64,000 nt of DNA from Chitinophaga sp. YR627 (GTDB taxonomy: Bacteria; Bacteroidota; Bacteroidia; Chitinophagales; Chitinophagaceae), in assembly GCF_900114995.1 (NCBI RefSeq), contig NZ_FOUX01000001.1, forward strand, positions 186,001-250,000. Reading direction: 5' to 3'. This document shows positions 1 through 9,082 of this stretch, in pieces (the stretch's first letter is position 1; the number at the start of each line of letters is the position of its first letter). A program made the translations under genes and the position numbers. Below the pieces are notes generated by a model. The model saw only the letters and a list, made by a program, of their open reading frames with translations. It searched no databases and was not told the DNA's origin.

Positions 1-242
1 GTTAACAGATTTTGGAAACTGGGTCTAATGAACATGAGCATTTTGTATAGGAGCGATAAAACTAACAGAAAGGAAATTAATTTTTTTTTTTGATTTGTAA
101 ATTATATCCTAATTTGTTGCGGAATTTTAAAGCAACCAGACTTCAGTGCGTGCGTTTCTGTTACCCGGATAACCCATGTTACCCGTTTTTATTTACGTTT
201 TTTAAGAGAAAATTTTACTACTCAGGTTCATACTATACGGCT

Positions 243-1559
243 ATGAAATTAATCCGAACCTATGTATGGTGCGCATTGCCCATATTGTGCCTTCTTGTGT
301 ATTATAATATTTGCTTCCATGAATTTCAGACTCTATGGGATGACCATTGGGTTGTGTTGAATCGTTACACGCGTAGTGGCGTTAATTTTGTCAATATTGG
401 GAGGATACTAACGCAATACTTTCATGGACAGTACGCACCAGTGAATGAATTGAGCTATTTGGTGTTATATTCTGTTTTCGGACGGAGTCCCGGGTGGTTT
501 CATCTATTTGGATTGTTGGTGCATACTGCTAATGTTCTGCTAACGTTTTTGTTTATTAAAAGGCTGCTTTTACTTTCCAGAAATTTTCAGCAGGATGCAG
601 CAATGCGTATTGCTTTTATTACAGCGACATTGGTCGCAGTTCATCCCTTTCTTGTAGAATCGGTTGCATGGGTATCTGCATCCAAGATCATTAATTATGT
701 ATTATTCTATCTCCTATCCTTACTGTTTTATCTGAAATTCATAAGTACAGGCAAGTCAAAATTTCTGGTCTGGACGGGTGTGTTTTTCATTATTTCTTTT
801 GGTGCAAAGGAGCAGGCTGTTACAATGCCATTGTGTCTTGTCTTGCTGGATTACGTTTTAGGACGTGATCTGAAAGACAGGCGTATATGGATGGAAAAGA
901 TTCCTTTTTTTGTTCTATCGTTGTTCTTTGGCGTCGTTACAATGCTTTCGCAGGCTGCAGATGGAGTAGGCGTACTTTCAGAGAATCTTAATTATCCGTT
1001 TTATCAGAATATTTTGTTTGCCTGTTATGCATTTATAGAGTATTTCATTAAATGTGTGATACCTGTGAAGCTATCTTATCTATATCCTTTTCCTAATCCG
1101 ATTGGAGATCCTGTACCCGGCAGATTCTGGATGTATCCATTTTTATTAATTGTAATCATCGTTGCGTTGTGGCGTTTTTTGAAGGAAAAATGGGTGAGCT
1201 TTGGATTGTTGTTCTTTCTTATTCACATTGGGTTGGCACTTCATATTATTCCACTCTCCCGTTTTGCGATAGTCGCGGATAGATATGTATATCTGGCTTC
1301 TATTGGCGTGTTTTTTATGATGGGCTATCTGTTTAATCATATTTATGAGAAAAGTGTATCATACCGACAGCTTTTCGTAAGTATTGCTGCGATGTATATT
1401 GTTTGCCTCGCTGTGTACGCACATGAGCGGACAAAGGTCTGGCATAATACCGATACACTAAAAGCGGAACTCAGAAAAGTAATTAAATCCAGATCAGACT
1501 ATGAAGCTTTAAAAGAAAAGCAGGAGGCGTTTGAGGACAGCCAGTACGAGTCGTTTTAA
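243..1559 (+). CDS. Multi-span GT-C-like membrane protein (TMTC/PMT-like)
   Basis: 438 residues from the ATG at 243. An upstream in-frame ATG at 90 would add a 51-residue extension with no family character, so 243 is preferred. The protein is almost wholly hydrophobic, with about ten membrane segments. An acidic pair (D33-D34, in LWDDHWVV) lies just after the first helix, as in the first periplasmic loop of GT-C glycosyltransferases. VHPFLVESVAWVSASK and GAKEQAVTMPL resemble motifs of bacterial relatives of TMTC/O-mannosyltransferases, which usually carry C-terminal TPRs. Here the protein stops after a short charged tail, so TPRs are absent. A role in transferring a lipid-linked sugar to an exported protein or glycan is inferred from the fold only. 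It precedes the NVEALA-like gene by about 100 nt and may or may not share its transcript. Confidence 0.6.
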   Translation: MKLIRTYVWCALPILCLLVYYNICFHEFQTLWDDHWVVLNRYTRSGVNFVNIGRILTQYFHGQYAPVNELSYLVLYSVFGRSPGWFHLFGLLVHTANVLLTFLFIKRLLLLSRNFQQDAAMRIAFITATLVAVHPFLVESVAWVSASKIINYVLFYLLSLLFYLKFISTGKSKFLVWTGVFFIISFGAKEQAVTMPLCLVLLDYVLGRDLKDRRIWMEKIPFFVLSLFFGVVTMLSQAADGVGVLSENLNYPFYQNILFACYAFIEYFIKCVIPVKLSYLYPFPNPIGDPVPGRFWMYPFLLIVIIVALWRFLKEKWVSFGLLFFLIHIGLALHIIPLSRFAIVADRYVYLASIGVFFMMGYLFNHIYEKSVSYRQLFVSIAAMYIVCLAVYAHERTKVWHNTDTLKAELRKVIKSRSDYEALKEKQEAFEDSQYESF

Positions 1560-1656
1560 ATTACATTTACTATATATTAAAATTTGTAGTCAGCTTTCTA
1601 TAGGAGAGCTTGTCCTGGAAGTCTTTTGTTTTTTTAACCATTTAAACATTTCACGA

Positions 1657-2097
1657 ATGAACAGAAGAAACATTCTGAAGTTCTCAGGAATCCTGGCAGT
1701 AGTATTTGCACTGACTGCCAACCTCCAGTATGCCATTTACAATTATGGTATTGGCAAGAACAACCTCGGTTTAGCCATAGTCGCACAAACAAGCAGCAGC
1801 AGTGGGGGAAACAGTAATACCGATGTAACCGGGACTACTGATGATCCGAATGATCCGTGGATTTATAGTATGCCAGCCGATGTTGAAGTTGGTGGCAATA
1901 CGGATCAGCCATCTGGTGGCGGTAGTACCTTACAAAACTATGAGATGAAAACTCCGCTTTGTATTACATCAAGCCTGAGTATTAAATTTCCAATTAAGCA
2001 GTCTCAGCTAAACATTGCACTTAGTAGTAAAAAGAAGTGTAAAACTCATAGCGGATATGAGTGTAACACTGCTAATGAAACTTCTTGCGGTAAATAA
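1657..2097 (+). CDS. NVEALA-like small secreted peptide precursor
   Basis: 146 residues from the ATG at 1657; a longer frame from 1531 overlaps the previous gene and lacks a signal. A basic N-terminus and hydrophobic segment (residues 8-25) end at NNLGLAIVAQ, which resembles the NVEALA signature of short Bacteroidota exported peptides. The rest is low-complexity Ser/Gly/Asp, then a basic tail with four cysteines (C102, C128, C136, C144). NVEALA genes are known to sit before 6-bladed beta-propeller lipoproteins, exactly the arrangement here. Function is unknown in the family. The even cysteine count and two thioredoxin-fold neighbours suggest a disulfide-bonded exported product (inference). 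The match to the signature is partial, so the family call is moderate. Confidence 0.55.
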   Translation: MNRRNILKFSGILAVVFALTANLQYAIYNYGIGKNNLGLAIVAQTSSSSGGNSNTDVTGTTDDPNDPWIYSMPADVEVGGNTDQPSGGGSTLQNYEMKTPLCITSSLSIKFPIKQSQLNIALSSKKKCKTHSGYECNTANETSCGK

Positions 2098-2112
2098 AGA
2101 GCATTGCTGAAA

Positions 2113-2154
2113 ATACTTAAATTGGAATATTGCAAAATATTTCAATTTAAGTAT
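2113..2154 (+). promoter_or_regulatory. Intercistronic 19-bp hairpin
   Basis: Arms 2113-2131 and 2136-2154 pair over 19 positions with one G-U wobble (G2125-T2142) around a GCAA tetraloop. It lies between the NVEALA-like gene and the beta-propeller gene, 15 nt before the latter's ATG. No T-tract follows, so it looks more like an mRNA stabiliser, processing site or translation-modulating structure than an intrinsic terminator. It could make the upstream peptide mRNA more abundant than the downstream genes. Confidence 0.6.
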
Positions 2155-2169
2155 CTAAAATAGATAAGA

Positions 2170-3354
2170 ATGAAAAGAATAATCTGGCTGTCACTGTTAT
2201 TGTTTATCGCCGCTTGTTCGGGTGGAGATTATAATTATGCTATTATTGATGAAGTAGGGCGGGATTCATCATTTTCTAAGATTAACCTAAAAGAAAACGA
2301 GCCTGGACCAATGAATCTTTCTGAGCTGGTCAAAAGGAACGAATATATACCGTTAGAAACTAGTCCTGATTGTCTGATTGGCGCTGTTGATAAGTTGATT
2401 ATGACCGAAGATAGGATCATTCTAATGGATAAGGAAATAGCAAAGTCTTTATTTGTTTTTGATACGGCAGGTAAGTTTCTCTTTAAACTTAAAAAACAAT
2501 TGGGTGCTCCAGGAGAATTTACAGATCTGACAGACGTAACAATTGATGAGAAAGATTCGACTATTTACCTGTTGAGTAGCCGTCAGCAACTACTATTTGC
2601 CTATGATATGCATGGACATTTTAAGAAGACGATTCATTTACCTCCTTATATTGATAATGTAGAGAGCCTTGGAAAAGGAGATTTTCTGTTGACCCGGGAA
2701 GGACATAACTTTTCCGACAGATTGGGAGAAAGCCGTATGATGATATTAACCAAAAGGGGGAGCCTCGAAAAGGGTTGGTTTACTAATTCTCTTAATGACC
2801 ATATTAGTCTCGATGCTAATATGCCTATTGTACCATCAGCCGGCAGTAATTTTTCTTTTATCAGACCTTTTGAGAATCTTATATATAGTTTCAATAGAAA
2901 GGACCGGGACATAAAGGTAAAATATCAGGTTGATCTTGGTAATACGGATTTGCAGGAATTGAAGGAATCAAAAAACTTTGATCAACTAAAGAAATATAGG
3001 AGTAAACATGGATTTGTTTTGGGAGGGATGATTGACATGAATAAATACTTATATTTCCCTTTTTATGAAAAGAATAGTATTCATTTTTATTTTAAGGATA
3101 AAATAAGAGGGAAAGAGCACATTATTGATAATATCGTAAATGACTTAGATTATATTGTAACCTATCCTTTTCAATATGGGAATGATGAATATTTGGCGTC
3201 AGTATTACCCACTGGTTCACTAATAGAGCTGTCACAGGCTGCAAAAGAACATAATGAAAGTGCAACAGATAAAAAGGTCGAAAAACTCATATCCTTCGCT
3301 GAAAATGTTGATGAGTTAGATAATCCGATAATTGTCAAATATTATTTAAACTGA
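2170..3354 (+). CDS. 6-bladed beta-propeller lipoprotein
   Basis: 394 residues. The N-terminus is a lipoprotein signal with lipobox FIAAC (C16 lipidated), so the protein should be anchored in the periplasm or on the cell surface. The body shows propeller-like repeats (for example DRIILMDKEIAKSLFVFD and DSTIYLLSSRQQLLFAYD) typical of the Bacteroidota 6-bladed beta-propeller family (BF2992/BF2984-like) encoded beside NVEALA peptides. No catalytic residues are apparent. The role is probably binding or handling of the neighbouring peptide or a ligand (inference). It is separated by only 13 nt from the thioredoxin-like gene and is probably in the same operon. Confidence 0.75.
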   Translation: MKRIIWLSLLLFIAACSGGDYNYAIIDEVGRDSSFSKINLKENEPGPMNLSELVKRNEYIPLETSPDCLIGAVDKLIMTEDRIILMDKEIAKSLFVFDTAGKFLFKLKKQLGAPGEFTDLTDVTIDEKDSTIYLLSSRQQLLFAYDMHGHFKKTIHLPPYIDNVESLGKGDFLLTREGHNFSDRLGESRMMILTKRGSLEKGWFTNSLNDHISLDANMPIVPSAGSNFSFIRPFENLIYSFNRKDRDIKVKYQVDLGNTDLQELKESKNFDQLKKYRSKHGFVLGGMIDMNKYLYFPFYEKNSIHFYFKDKIRGKEHIIDNIVNDLDYIVTYPFQYGNDEYLASVLPTGSLIELSQAAKEHNESATDKKVEKLISFAENVDELDNPIIVKYYLN

Positions 3355-3367
3355 TTAGAAAGATTAT

Positions 3368-4030
3368 ATGAGAGCGCAGTATCTAGTGTTAGTTATTCTT
3401 CTACTCTTGTTTTCGGGGTGCAGAGCAATATTGTTGAAGAAAATGGTTAATCAATATGATAATCGTACCGGAGAGCAATTTGCACCCATCATTGCTGAGG
3501 ATACTGCCGGCTTAAAAACTACGGTTGAGGCGTATCAGGATAAAATTTTGTATGTTGACTTCTGGGCTACATGGTGTGCCCCATGCATTAATATGATCCC
3601 ACACCATGATACGCTTGTACAGTTATTGGAAAGCGATACATCTATTATCTTTGTTAATATTTGTGTTGATAAAAATGAGAATAAGGCCCGTTGGCGGGAA
3701 ATTATTCATCAAAAAGACTACAAGGGACGTAATCTGTTCCTTGATATTGCAGACCCGCAGACGAAGTCGCTTCGTCTGGATGAATCTGGTTTCCCATTTT
3801 ATTTGCTGGTAGGTAAGGGAGGTGTTGTACTTGGATGTGATCTGTCTCCGGATGAAAAGATTTGGGTGCCTTACGCATTGCTTCAGGCAAAAGATGGTAA
3901 AACAGTTAAAGCATCACTTAAGAATTTTTTTAAACAGGCCAAACGAATGCATCATCATGATGACGCTGAAACAAAGGCTTTTGTGGATTTCCTCGACAAA
4001 TATATCATTAAGAAAAATGCCGCTGAATAA
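3368..4030 (+). CDS. TlpA-like thioredoxin-fold lipoprotein
   Basis: 220 residues. Lipobox LFSGC puts the lipidated cysteine at C18. A thioredoxin-fold domain follows with the active-site motif WCAPC (C70, C73) in the usual VDFWATWCAPC context, and a cis-Pro-like segment ESGFPFYLLVGKGG further on, as in TlpA/ResA-type periplasmic thiol-disulfide oxidoreductases. It probably reduces or isomerises disulfides in exported proteins. Its 3' end overlaps the next gene by 14 nt, indicating translational coupling. The neighbouring four-cysteine peptide is a plausible substrate (inference). Confidence 0.85.
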   Translation: MRAQYLVLVILLLLFSGCRAILLKKMVNQYDNRTGEQFAPIIAEDTAGLKTTVEAYQDKILYVDFWATWCAPCINMIPHHDTLVQLLESDTSIIFVNICVDKNENKARWREIIHQKDYKGRNLFLDIADPQTKSLRLDESGFPFYLLVGKGGVVLGCDLSPDEKIWVPYALLQAKDGKTVKASLKNFFKQAKRMHHHDDAETKAFVDFLDKYIIKKNAAE

Positions 4031-4982
4031 ACTATATGTAAGGACCATTGTTGCCTTCTTACTTATCGTAAATGTGATGCTCGTTATAGTTGTTGTCCGC
4101 GTCAGATCTGTTGCCGGGCAGACTGCTAAGAGTTACGCGGAACGGGAACAACGTTTGAATGTCATCTTAAATACAGGGACTGCACATCATTATATGAAAA
4201 TACCTCAGCAGGTATCAGTATTCGATCTTACGCATAATGTAATGAGATTGGATTCATTAGTGAAAGCTGGTGCAGGTGCTAAACTGGTATTGCGCTTTAC
4301 TGACGCGAACTGTGAATCATGTGTGAAAACCGAATTGGAACATCTGGCTAAAATGGCCCCTGTCATCGGCGCCGAAAATATTTTGCTGCTGGCTTCTTAT
4401 CCTTTTGCTAATAGTTTACCGGTTGTCAAAAGCCAGTTTGAAATAATATATCCTCTTTACAATATACCTATTGATAGCCTCAAAGAGAATTCTATCGAAA
4501 GTATACAGGCTCCATATTATTTTATTCTGGATGAGGATATGCAACCCAAATACGTATTTGCTCCTGATAAATATCTTCCGGAGACAGCGTTCAGGTATTA
4601 TGAGCTCGTAGAGGAGTTTTTTCAGAAAAGTAATTTGTCACTGAAGAAAGAAATATCCCGAAAGGAGACGCATATCACTTTTGACAGAACATCCTATAAC
4701 CTGGGCAAAATAAGACAAACAGATCCTTATACGGTTTCGTACGTATTCAAAAATACCGGAGATTGTCCTCTGATTATAAAAACTGTAAAAACGGCATGTG
4801 GGTGCACTACCCCTACATATCTGACGCGGCCGGTAATGCCAGGTGATACATCATCTGTTACTATCACTTACAAAGGAGCCACCAGTGGGTACTTCAATAA
4901 GGATATAACCGTTTTCTTCAATAGTAAAGAATCTCCCGTCAGGTTACAAATTACTGGTGAAGTCATCAATAATGAACCTTAA
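4017..4982 (+). CDS. Thioredoxin-like plus DUF1573 fusion protein
   Basis: 321 residues from the ATG at 4017, which overlaps the previous stop region; the open frame extends upstream to 3822 inside that gene and is not used. One N-terminal helix (residues 8-30) anchors the protein. Residues about 85-200 look like a thioredoxin-like fold with CESC in place of WCxxC. Residues about 220-315 are a DUF1573 domain (YNLGKI, VFKNTGDCPLIIKTVKTACG, then PGDTSSVTITYKG), an Ig-like fold common in exported Bacteroidota proteins. The altered CxxC motif and lost Trp suggest a specialised redox or metal-handling role. Coupled to both neighbours. Confidence 0.75.
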   Translation: MPLNKLYVRTIVAFLLIVNVMLVIVVVRVRSVAGQTAKSYAEREQRLNVILNTGTAHHYMKIPQQVSVFDLTHNVMRLDSLVKAGAGAKLVLRFTDANCESCVKTELEHLAKMAPVIGAENILLLASYPFANSLPVVKSQFEIIYPLYNIPIDSLKENSIESIQAPYYFILDEDMQPKYVFAPDKYLPETAFRYYELVEEFFQKSNLSLKKEISRKETHITFDRTSYNLGKIRQTDPYTVSYVFKNTGDCPLIIKTVKTACGCTTPTYLTRPVMPGDTSSVTITYKGATSGYFNKDITVFFNSKESPVRLQITGEVINNEP

Positions 4983-4983
4983 A

Positions 4984-6051
4984 ATGATTAGATATATAGT
5001 AATATGCAGCCTGGTATTTGTTTCAGCAGGTTGTAATTCGTCAACATCCGTGAAAGCTGTACCGACTGATGATATTAACCTTCCCGAAATAAAAAAAAAT
5101 GTTAGTGTAACTACTGCCAAAGCTCAGCGGAAAGATTTTGAATATCAGATCAGTGCCAATGGTAAGGTACGATCAGGGAAAGAACAAATGATATTTGCTG
5201 AGACGGACGGGAAATTGTTGGCATTGTATGCAACAATGGGGGAATTTGTGCAGAGCGGCAAGATTATCATTCAATTGGATACATTGCTTCCGAGACATAA
5301 AGTAAACAGAGCAGAGTTACAGGTTTTCAATGCAGGGAAGGAATACGAAAGCCAACTATTAGGATACGAGAATCTGTTAAAAGATAGAACACCTGTTAAG
5401 ACAGCAGATATCAAAAAGAAGCTACGGATTGCCAGTGGCCTGGCAGAAGGTGAGGAAAGCCTTTTTGAGGCAGGATATGAGTTATCAAAGGCTACAATCC
5501 GCGCGCCATTTAAAGGGTTGGTTACTGATATAAAGGTCCAGGAGGGACAGTTTGTAAAGGCCGGGACCGAATTGTTTCGTATTTATGATCCAACGGATCT
5601 GAGATTAGAGATCAGAGTACTTGAATCGGATGTCACATTGTTACATAAAGGTTTGACGGCTATCATAAGTCCGGTGTCCGCATCGGATCAGCATATTGCG
5701 GCTTATGTACAGGAGATTAACCCTTACATTGATGAAAATGGTCTGGCGCTCGTTAAGCTGGGTATTAAGACAGGAGGTATTCTGTTCCCCGGTATGAATT
5801 GTACTGCATTATTAAATGTCCCATTACATAAATCTATCGTTGTTGCTAAGGAAGCTGTAATACAACGGAGTGGAAGAAGTATCGTATTTACAGTTGAAAA
5901 TGGCGTGGCGCGCTGGAACTACGTTACAGTAGGAAGAGACAATGGTAAAGAGGTGGAGATACTTGATGGGATAAAAGTTTCACAAGAAGTAATAATATCT
6001 GATAACCTGCAACTGGCTAATGAAACGCCTGTGACGGTCCAAAATAAATAA
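4984..6051 (+). CDS. RND efflux periplasmic adaptor (HlyD/MFP family)
   Basis: 355 residues from the ATG at 4984, giving lipobox VSAGC with C17. In-frame ATGs at 4972 and 4957 overlap the preceding gene and are possible alternatives. Order: lipoyl-like half (SGKEQMIFAETDGKLLALYA), helical hairpin, second lipoyl half (IRAPFKGLVTDIKVQEGQFV), beta-barrel and membrane-proximal domain ending VTVQNK. This is the membrane fusion protein that links an inner-membrane RND pump to a TolC channel. It lies 10 nt before the pump gene, so the three genes form one tripartite exporter. Confidence 0.88.
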   Translation: MIRYIVICSLVFVSAGCNSSTSVKAVPTDDINLPEIKKNVSVTTAKAQRKDFEYQISANGKVRSGKEQMIFAETDGKLLALYATMGEFVQSGKIIIQLDTLLPRHKVNRAELQVFNAGKEYESQLLGYENLLKDRTPVKTADIKKKLRIASGLAEGEESLFEAGYELSKATIRAPFKGLVTDIKVQEGQFVKAGTELFRIYDPTDLRLEIRVLESDVTLLHKGLTAIISPVSASDQHIAAYVQEINPYIDENGLALVKLGIKTGGILFPGMNCTALLNVPLHKSIVVAKEAVIQRSGRSIVFTVENGVARWNYVTVGRDNGKEVEILDGIKVSQEVIISDNLQLANETPVTVQNK

Positions 6052-6061
6052 CAGAGAGGAG

Positions 6062-9000
6062 ATGGTGCGTTATTTTATCCAAAGACCGGTTGGCATAATT
6101 ATGATTTTTATTGTATTGGTGGCAGGAGGTTTATGGTTTAGCGGCCAAATTCCTGTGTCATTATTGCCTGAAATTGATGTTCCTCAGCTAACAATACGCA
6201 TTCGATATCCTGATAAGGCTGCCTCGAATATAGAGCAGGATGTAATGCAGCCATTGCGGGAGCGTCTTTCATCGCTTGATCATCTGGTAAATATTGAATC
6301 CCGCTGCTCCAATCACGAGGGCGTCCTGTATTTATATTTTCGTCACAGGACACGTATGGACCTGATGTATATTGACGTTAACGAAATCCTCGACAGGATG
6401 ACCAATCTATTTCCGCGTGATATGGAAAGGCCACAGATCATAAGGGCTAATACCGCGGACATACCTGTTATCAGACTACAAGTAACTCCACGTTCTCCTG
6501 ATGGACAATTAGCGGCATCTGATCTGGCTGAAAAAATCCTGAAAAGAAGATTGGAACAATTGGATGGCATTTCCATGGTAGACTTAAGTGGATTGTCCCA
6601 CGCGATTATTGTAGTTGCTCCTGAAGAGAATGAGCTGAAGGCTCTTGGTCTGAATCAGGCTGTTCTCCCAATGGCCATTCAAAATGCAGACAGGAGAGCC
6701 GGGAATCTTAGCCTAAGAGATGGGCAGTATCGTTATCTTGTAGAGTTCTCTAGTTCATTAAACACGATAGACCAGATCCGACAGTTACCATTGCGCTCAA
6801 AAGGAGGTACTGTTATCAAACTTCAGGACGTCGCCAAAGTAGCACAGGTATTGGAAGATCCATCAGGGTATCACGTTTACAATGGTAAAAAAGGAATAGT
6901 CATTACCATACAAAAACAGCCGGATAGCAGAATGAATGAATTGGTACCGGCGATTAAAACCCTGGTTGAAAAATTTAAAGAAGATTATCCACAGCTGGAG
7001 TTTGCATTTTCACGGGATCAGACTTTTCTGCTTAATGCCGGGATCGACAACCTATATCAGGATCTTATTTATGGTGGCACATTGACGGTATTGCTTTTGT
7101 TTATGTTCCTCGGAAATTGGGGTGCCCCGGTGCTGATGAGTATTAATATACCACTGTCACTTATCATTACATTTATATTTTTTTATTTTCTGGGCATCTC
7201 CTTTAATATTATTTCGCTGTCAGGTCTGGCATTGGGTATAGGTATGCTCATTGATAACTCCATTGTGGTTATCAACAATATTACAAGGAAACGAATATTA
7301 GGGTTGAACCTTACAGAGAGCAGTATACAGGGAACCAATGAAGTAGTGGTACCCGTTATCAGCCAGGTGCTGACGACAGTTGCGGTATACGTTCCTTTGG
7401 TGATCATGAATGGCCTTTCGGGTGATCTGATAGCAGATCAGAGTATTGCTCTTTCTGTTTCCATGGGGATATCATTATTGGTCGCGTTTGTGTTGACACC
7501 GGTACTTTATCCACTACTAATGAAACATGCGTCATCCGGGCAAAAAGAAGATACCGTGTTTTATAAATGGGTAGCTGCGGGATATCATCGTATGATCCAC
7601 AATATATTACGATTCAAATGTGTGTATTTTCTGATTACTGTCGGGCTGATGTTTGTGGGGGGCTGGTTGGCGATGCATATTCCGATAAAAAGTCTTCCAC
7701 ATATCGAAAGAACCGAAAGCCTGATTAAAGTGGATTGGAATGAACCAATCAGTGCTGGTGAAAATCTGAAACGCAGTAATGAAATTGAACAGCTAATCCG
7801 CCCGTATTGTACATCTACAGAGACTGAAGTTGGCATTCAACAATTTCTCATGCAGCCCGAGAATAACGAAATACAGCAGGTGATTTTATATTTTAATACG
7901 CAAAGTGAAAAAGAGCTCGAAAGGGTAAATATGCTGGTAAAAGAATGGGTTCCGCTTCATTATAAAAATGCTGGTTTTAGTATCGTTGATGCTCCCAATG
8001 CTTTTACACAACTTTTCGAAGATAAGAAACCTTATATCGAAGCCAGATTCCGTTATGGGAAAGCTGGAGATCTGGAGCCGTTACTTCAAAAATTGTCAGA
8101 GAAAGGTCTCAGACTGGCGGAAAATACGCAGATGGTACCCAATATGACATTGAAATTTGACGAACCGAAGATGTTGCTATATGGTGTGCAGAGAACTGAT
8201 ATTCAAAGTACGCTGCAGGAACTTTTTGGAACATATCATATTTTAAGTCTAAAGGGAGCGCAGGGGGAGAACAGTGTGAGGCTAAACAGTGAAGAAAAGA
8301 GCATGAATCAAAAATTACAGAGGACAGTTTCCGGCGCTAATAATACTTCATACCCACTGAACCTGTTTGTTAGTATGACATATGGTCTGCAACCTAAATA
8401 TATTGAAGCAGATAAAGCCGGCGTATATTATTCAGCCTTTTATGAAACGCAACATACAGACGTTTTACAATTGCAGGACAGTATACGGAATGTGTCTCTG
8501 GAAAGCGGATTTTCGGTTGATTTTAACGGACGGTATTTTGAAGATCGCGTTCAACTCAAACAATTATTGATTGTTTTTTTGGTTGTGTTACTTCTATTAT
8601 ATTTTATCATGGCCTTGCAGTATGAAGACCTGTTGCTGCCACTCGTGGTTATGCTGACTATTCCCCTCGGTGTTACCGGCGGCTTATTCCTTTTATGGAT
8701 AACAGGAAGTGCACTGGATATTATGGCTGCGATAGGCTTTATTGTAATACTGGGCCTGATAGTAGATGATCCTATCCTTAAGGTAGAAACTTTAGTCAGG
8801 CTTGAGAAACAATATATGCAAGAGGGAATGATACGGGATGAGCAATTACTTTCCCGCATTATTCATGAAGCCGGAGATCAATGTCTTAAGCCACTACTTA
8901 TGGTTTCGCTGACCACCAGTATTGCTCTGGTGCCTGTTCTGTTCCTTGGAGGGATAGGGAATGATTTACAGAGACCCATGGCATTAGTAGTGATTGGTGG

Positions 9001-9082
9001 TTTAAGTATCGGCACCTTTTTTACGACATGGTTTGTACCTCTGGCTTATTGGTACCTGTTTAAATGGAAGAATAAAATATGA
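6062..9082 (+). CDS. RND efflux pump permease (AcrB-like)
   Basis: 1006 residues, usual length for the family, with the twofold RND layout: helix 1, large periplasmic porter domain, helices 2-6, helix 7, second porter domain, helices 8-12. The first TM4 motif GIGMLIDNSIVVINN keeps the first of the two AcrB aspartates (D407-D408) but has Asn at the second. In the second half GLIVDDPILKVE aligns with AcrB GLSAKNAILIVE, so the proton-relay Lys940 is replaced by Asp. The relay therefore differs from AcrB, as in several other RND subfamilies. The substrate is unknown; linkage to the peptide and thioredoxin genes hints at export of a cognate product (inference). The last 4 nt overlap the TolC gene. 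Confidence 0.92.
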   Translation: MVRYFIQRPVGIIMIFIVLVAGGLWFSGQIPVSLLPEIDVPQLTIRIRYPDKAASNIEQDVMQPLRERLSSLDHLVNIESRCSNHEGVLYLYFRHRTRMDLMYIDVNEILDRMTNLFPRDMERPQIIRANTADIPVIRLQVTPRSPDGQLAASDLAEKILKRRLEQLDGISMVDLSGLSHAIIVVAPEENELKALGLNQAVLPMAIQNADRRAGNLSLRDGQYRYLVEFSSSLNTIDQIRQLPLRSKGGTVIKLQDVAKVAQVLEDPSGYHVYNGKKGIVITIQKQPDSRMNELVPAIKTLVEKFKEDYPQLEFAFSRDQTFLLNAGIDNLYQDLIYGGTLTVLLLFMFLGNWGAPVLMSINIPLSLIITFIFFYFLGISFNIISLSGLALGIGMLIDNSIVVINNITRKRILGLNLTESSIQGTNEVVVPVISQVLTTVAVYVPLVIMNGLSGDLIADQSIALSVSMGISLLVAFVLTPVLYPLLMKHASSGQKEDTVFYKWVAAGYHRMIHNILRFKCVYFLITVGLMFVGGWLAMHIPIKSLPHIERTESLIKVDWNEPISAGENLKRSNEIEQLIRPYCTSTETEVGIQQFLMQPENNEIQQVILYFNTQSEKELERVNMLVKEWVPLHYKNAGFSIVDAPNAFTQLFEDKKPYIEARFRYGKAGDLEPLLQKLSEKGLRLAENTQMVPNMTLKFDEPKMLLYGVQRTDIQSTLQELFGTYHILSLKGAQGENSVRLNSEEKSMNQKLQRTVSGANNTSYPLNLFVSMTYGLQPKYIEADKAGVYYSAFYETQHTDVLQLQDSIRNVSLESGFSVDFNGRYFEDRVQLKQLLIVFLVVLLLLYFIMALQYEDLLLPLVVMLTIPLGVTGGLFLLWITGSALDIMAAIGFIVILGLIVDDPILKVETLVRLEKQYMQEGMIRDEQLLSRIIHEAGDQCLKPLLMVSLTTSIALVPVLFLGGIGNDLQRPMALVVIGGLSIGTFFTTWFVPLAYWYLFKWKNKI

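Noticed and set aside
90..242. N-terminal extension of the first gene
   Set aside because: The 51 residues before the ATG at 243 are Cys/Tyr-rich without a match to the family, and the ATG at 243 directly precedes the first membrane helix.
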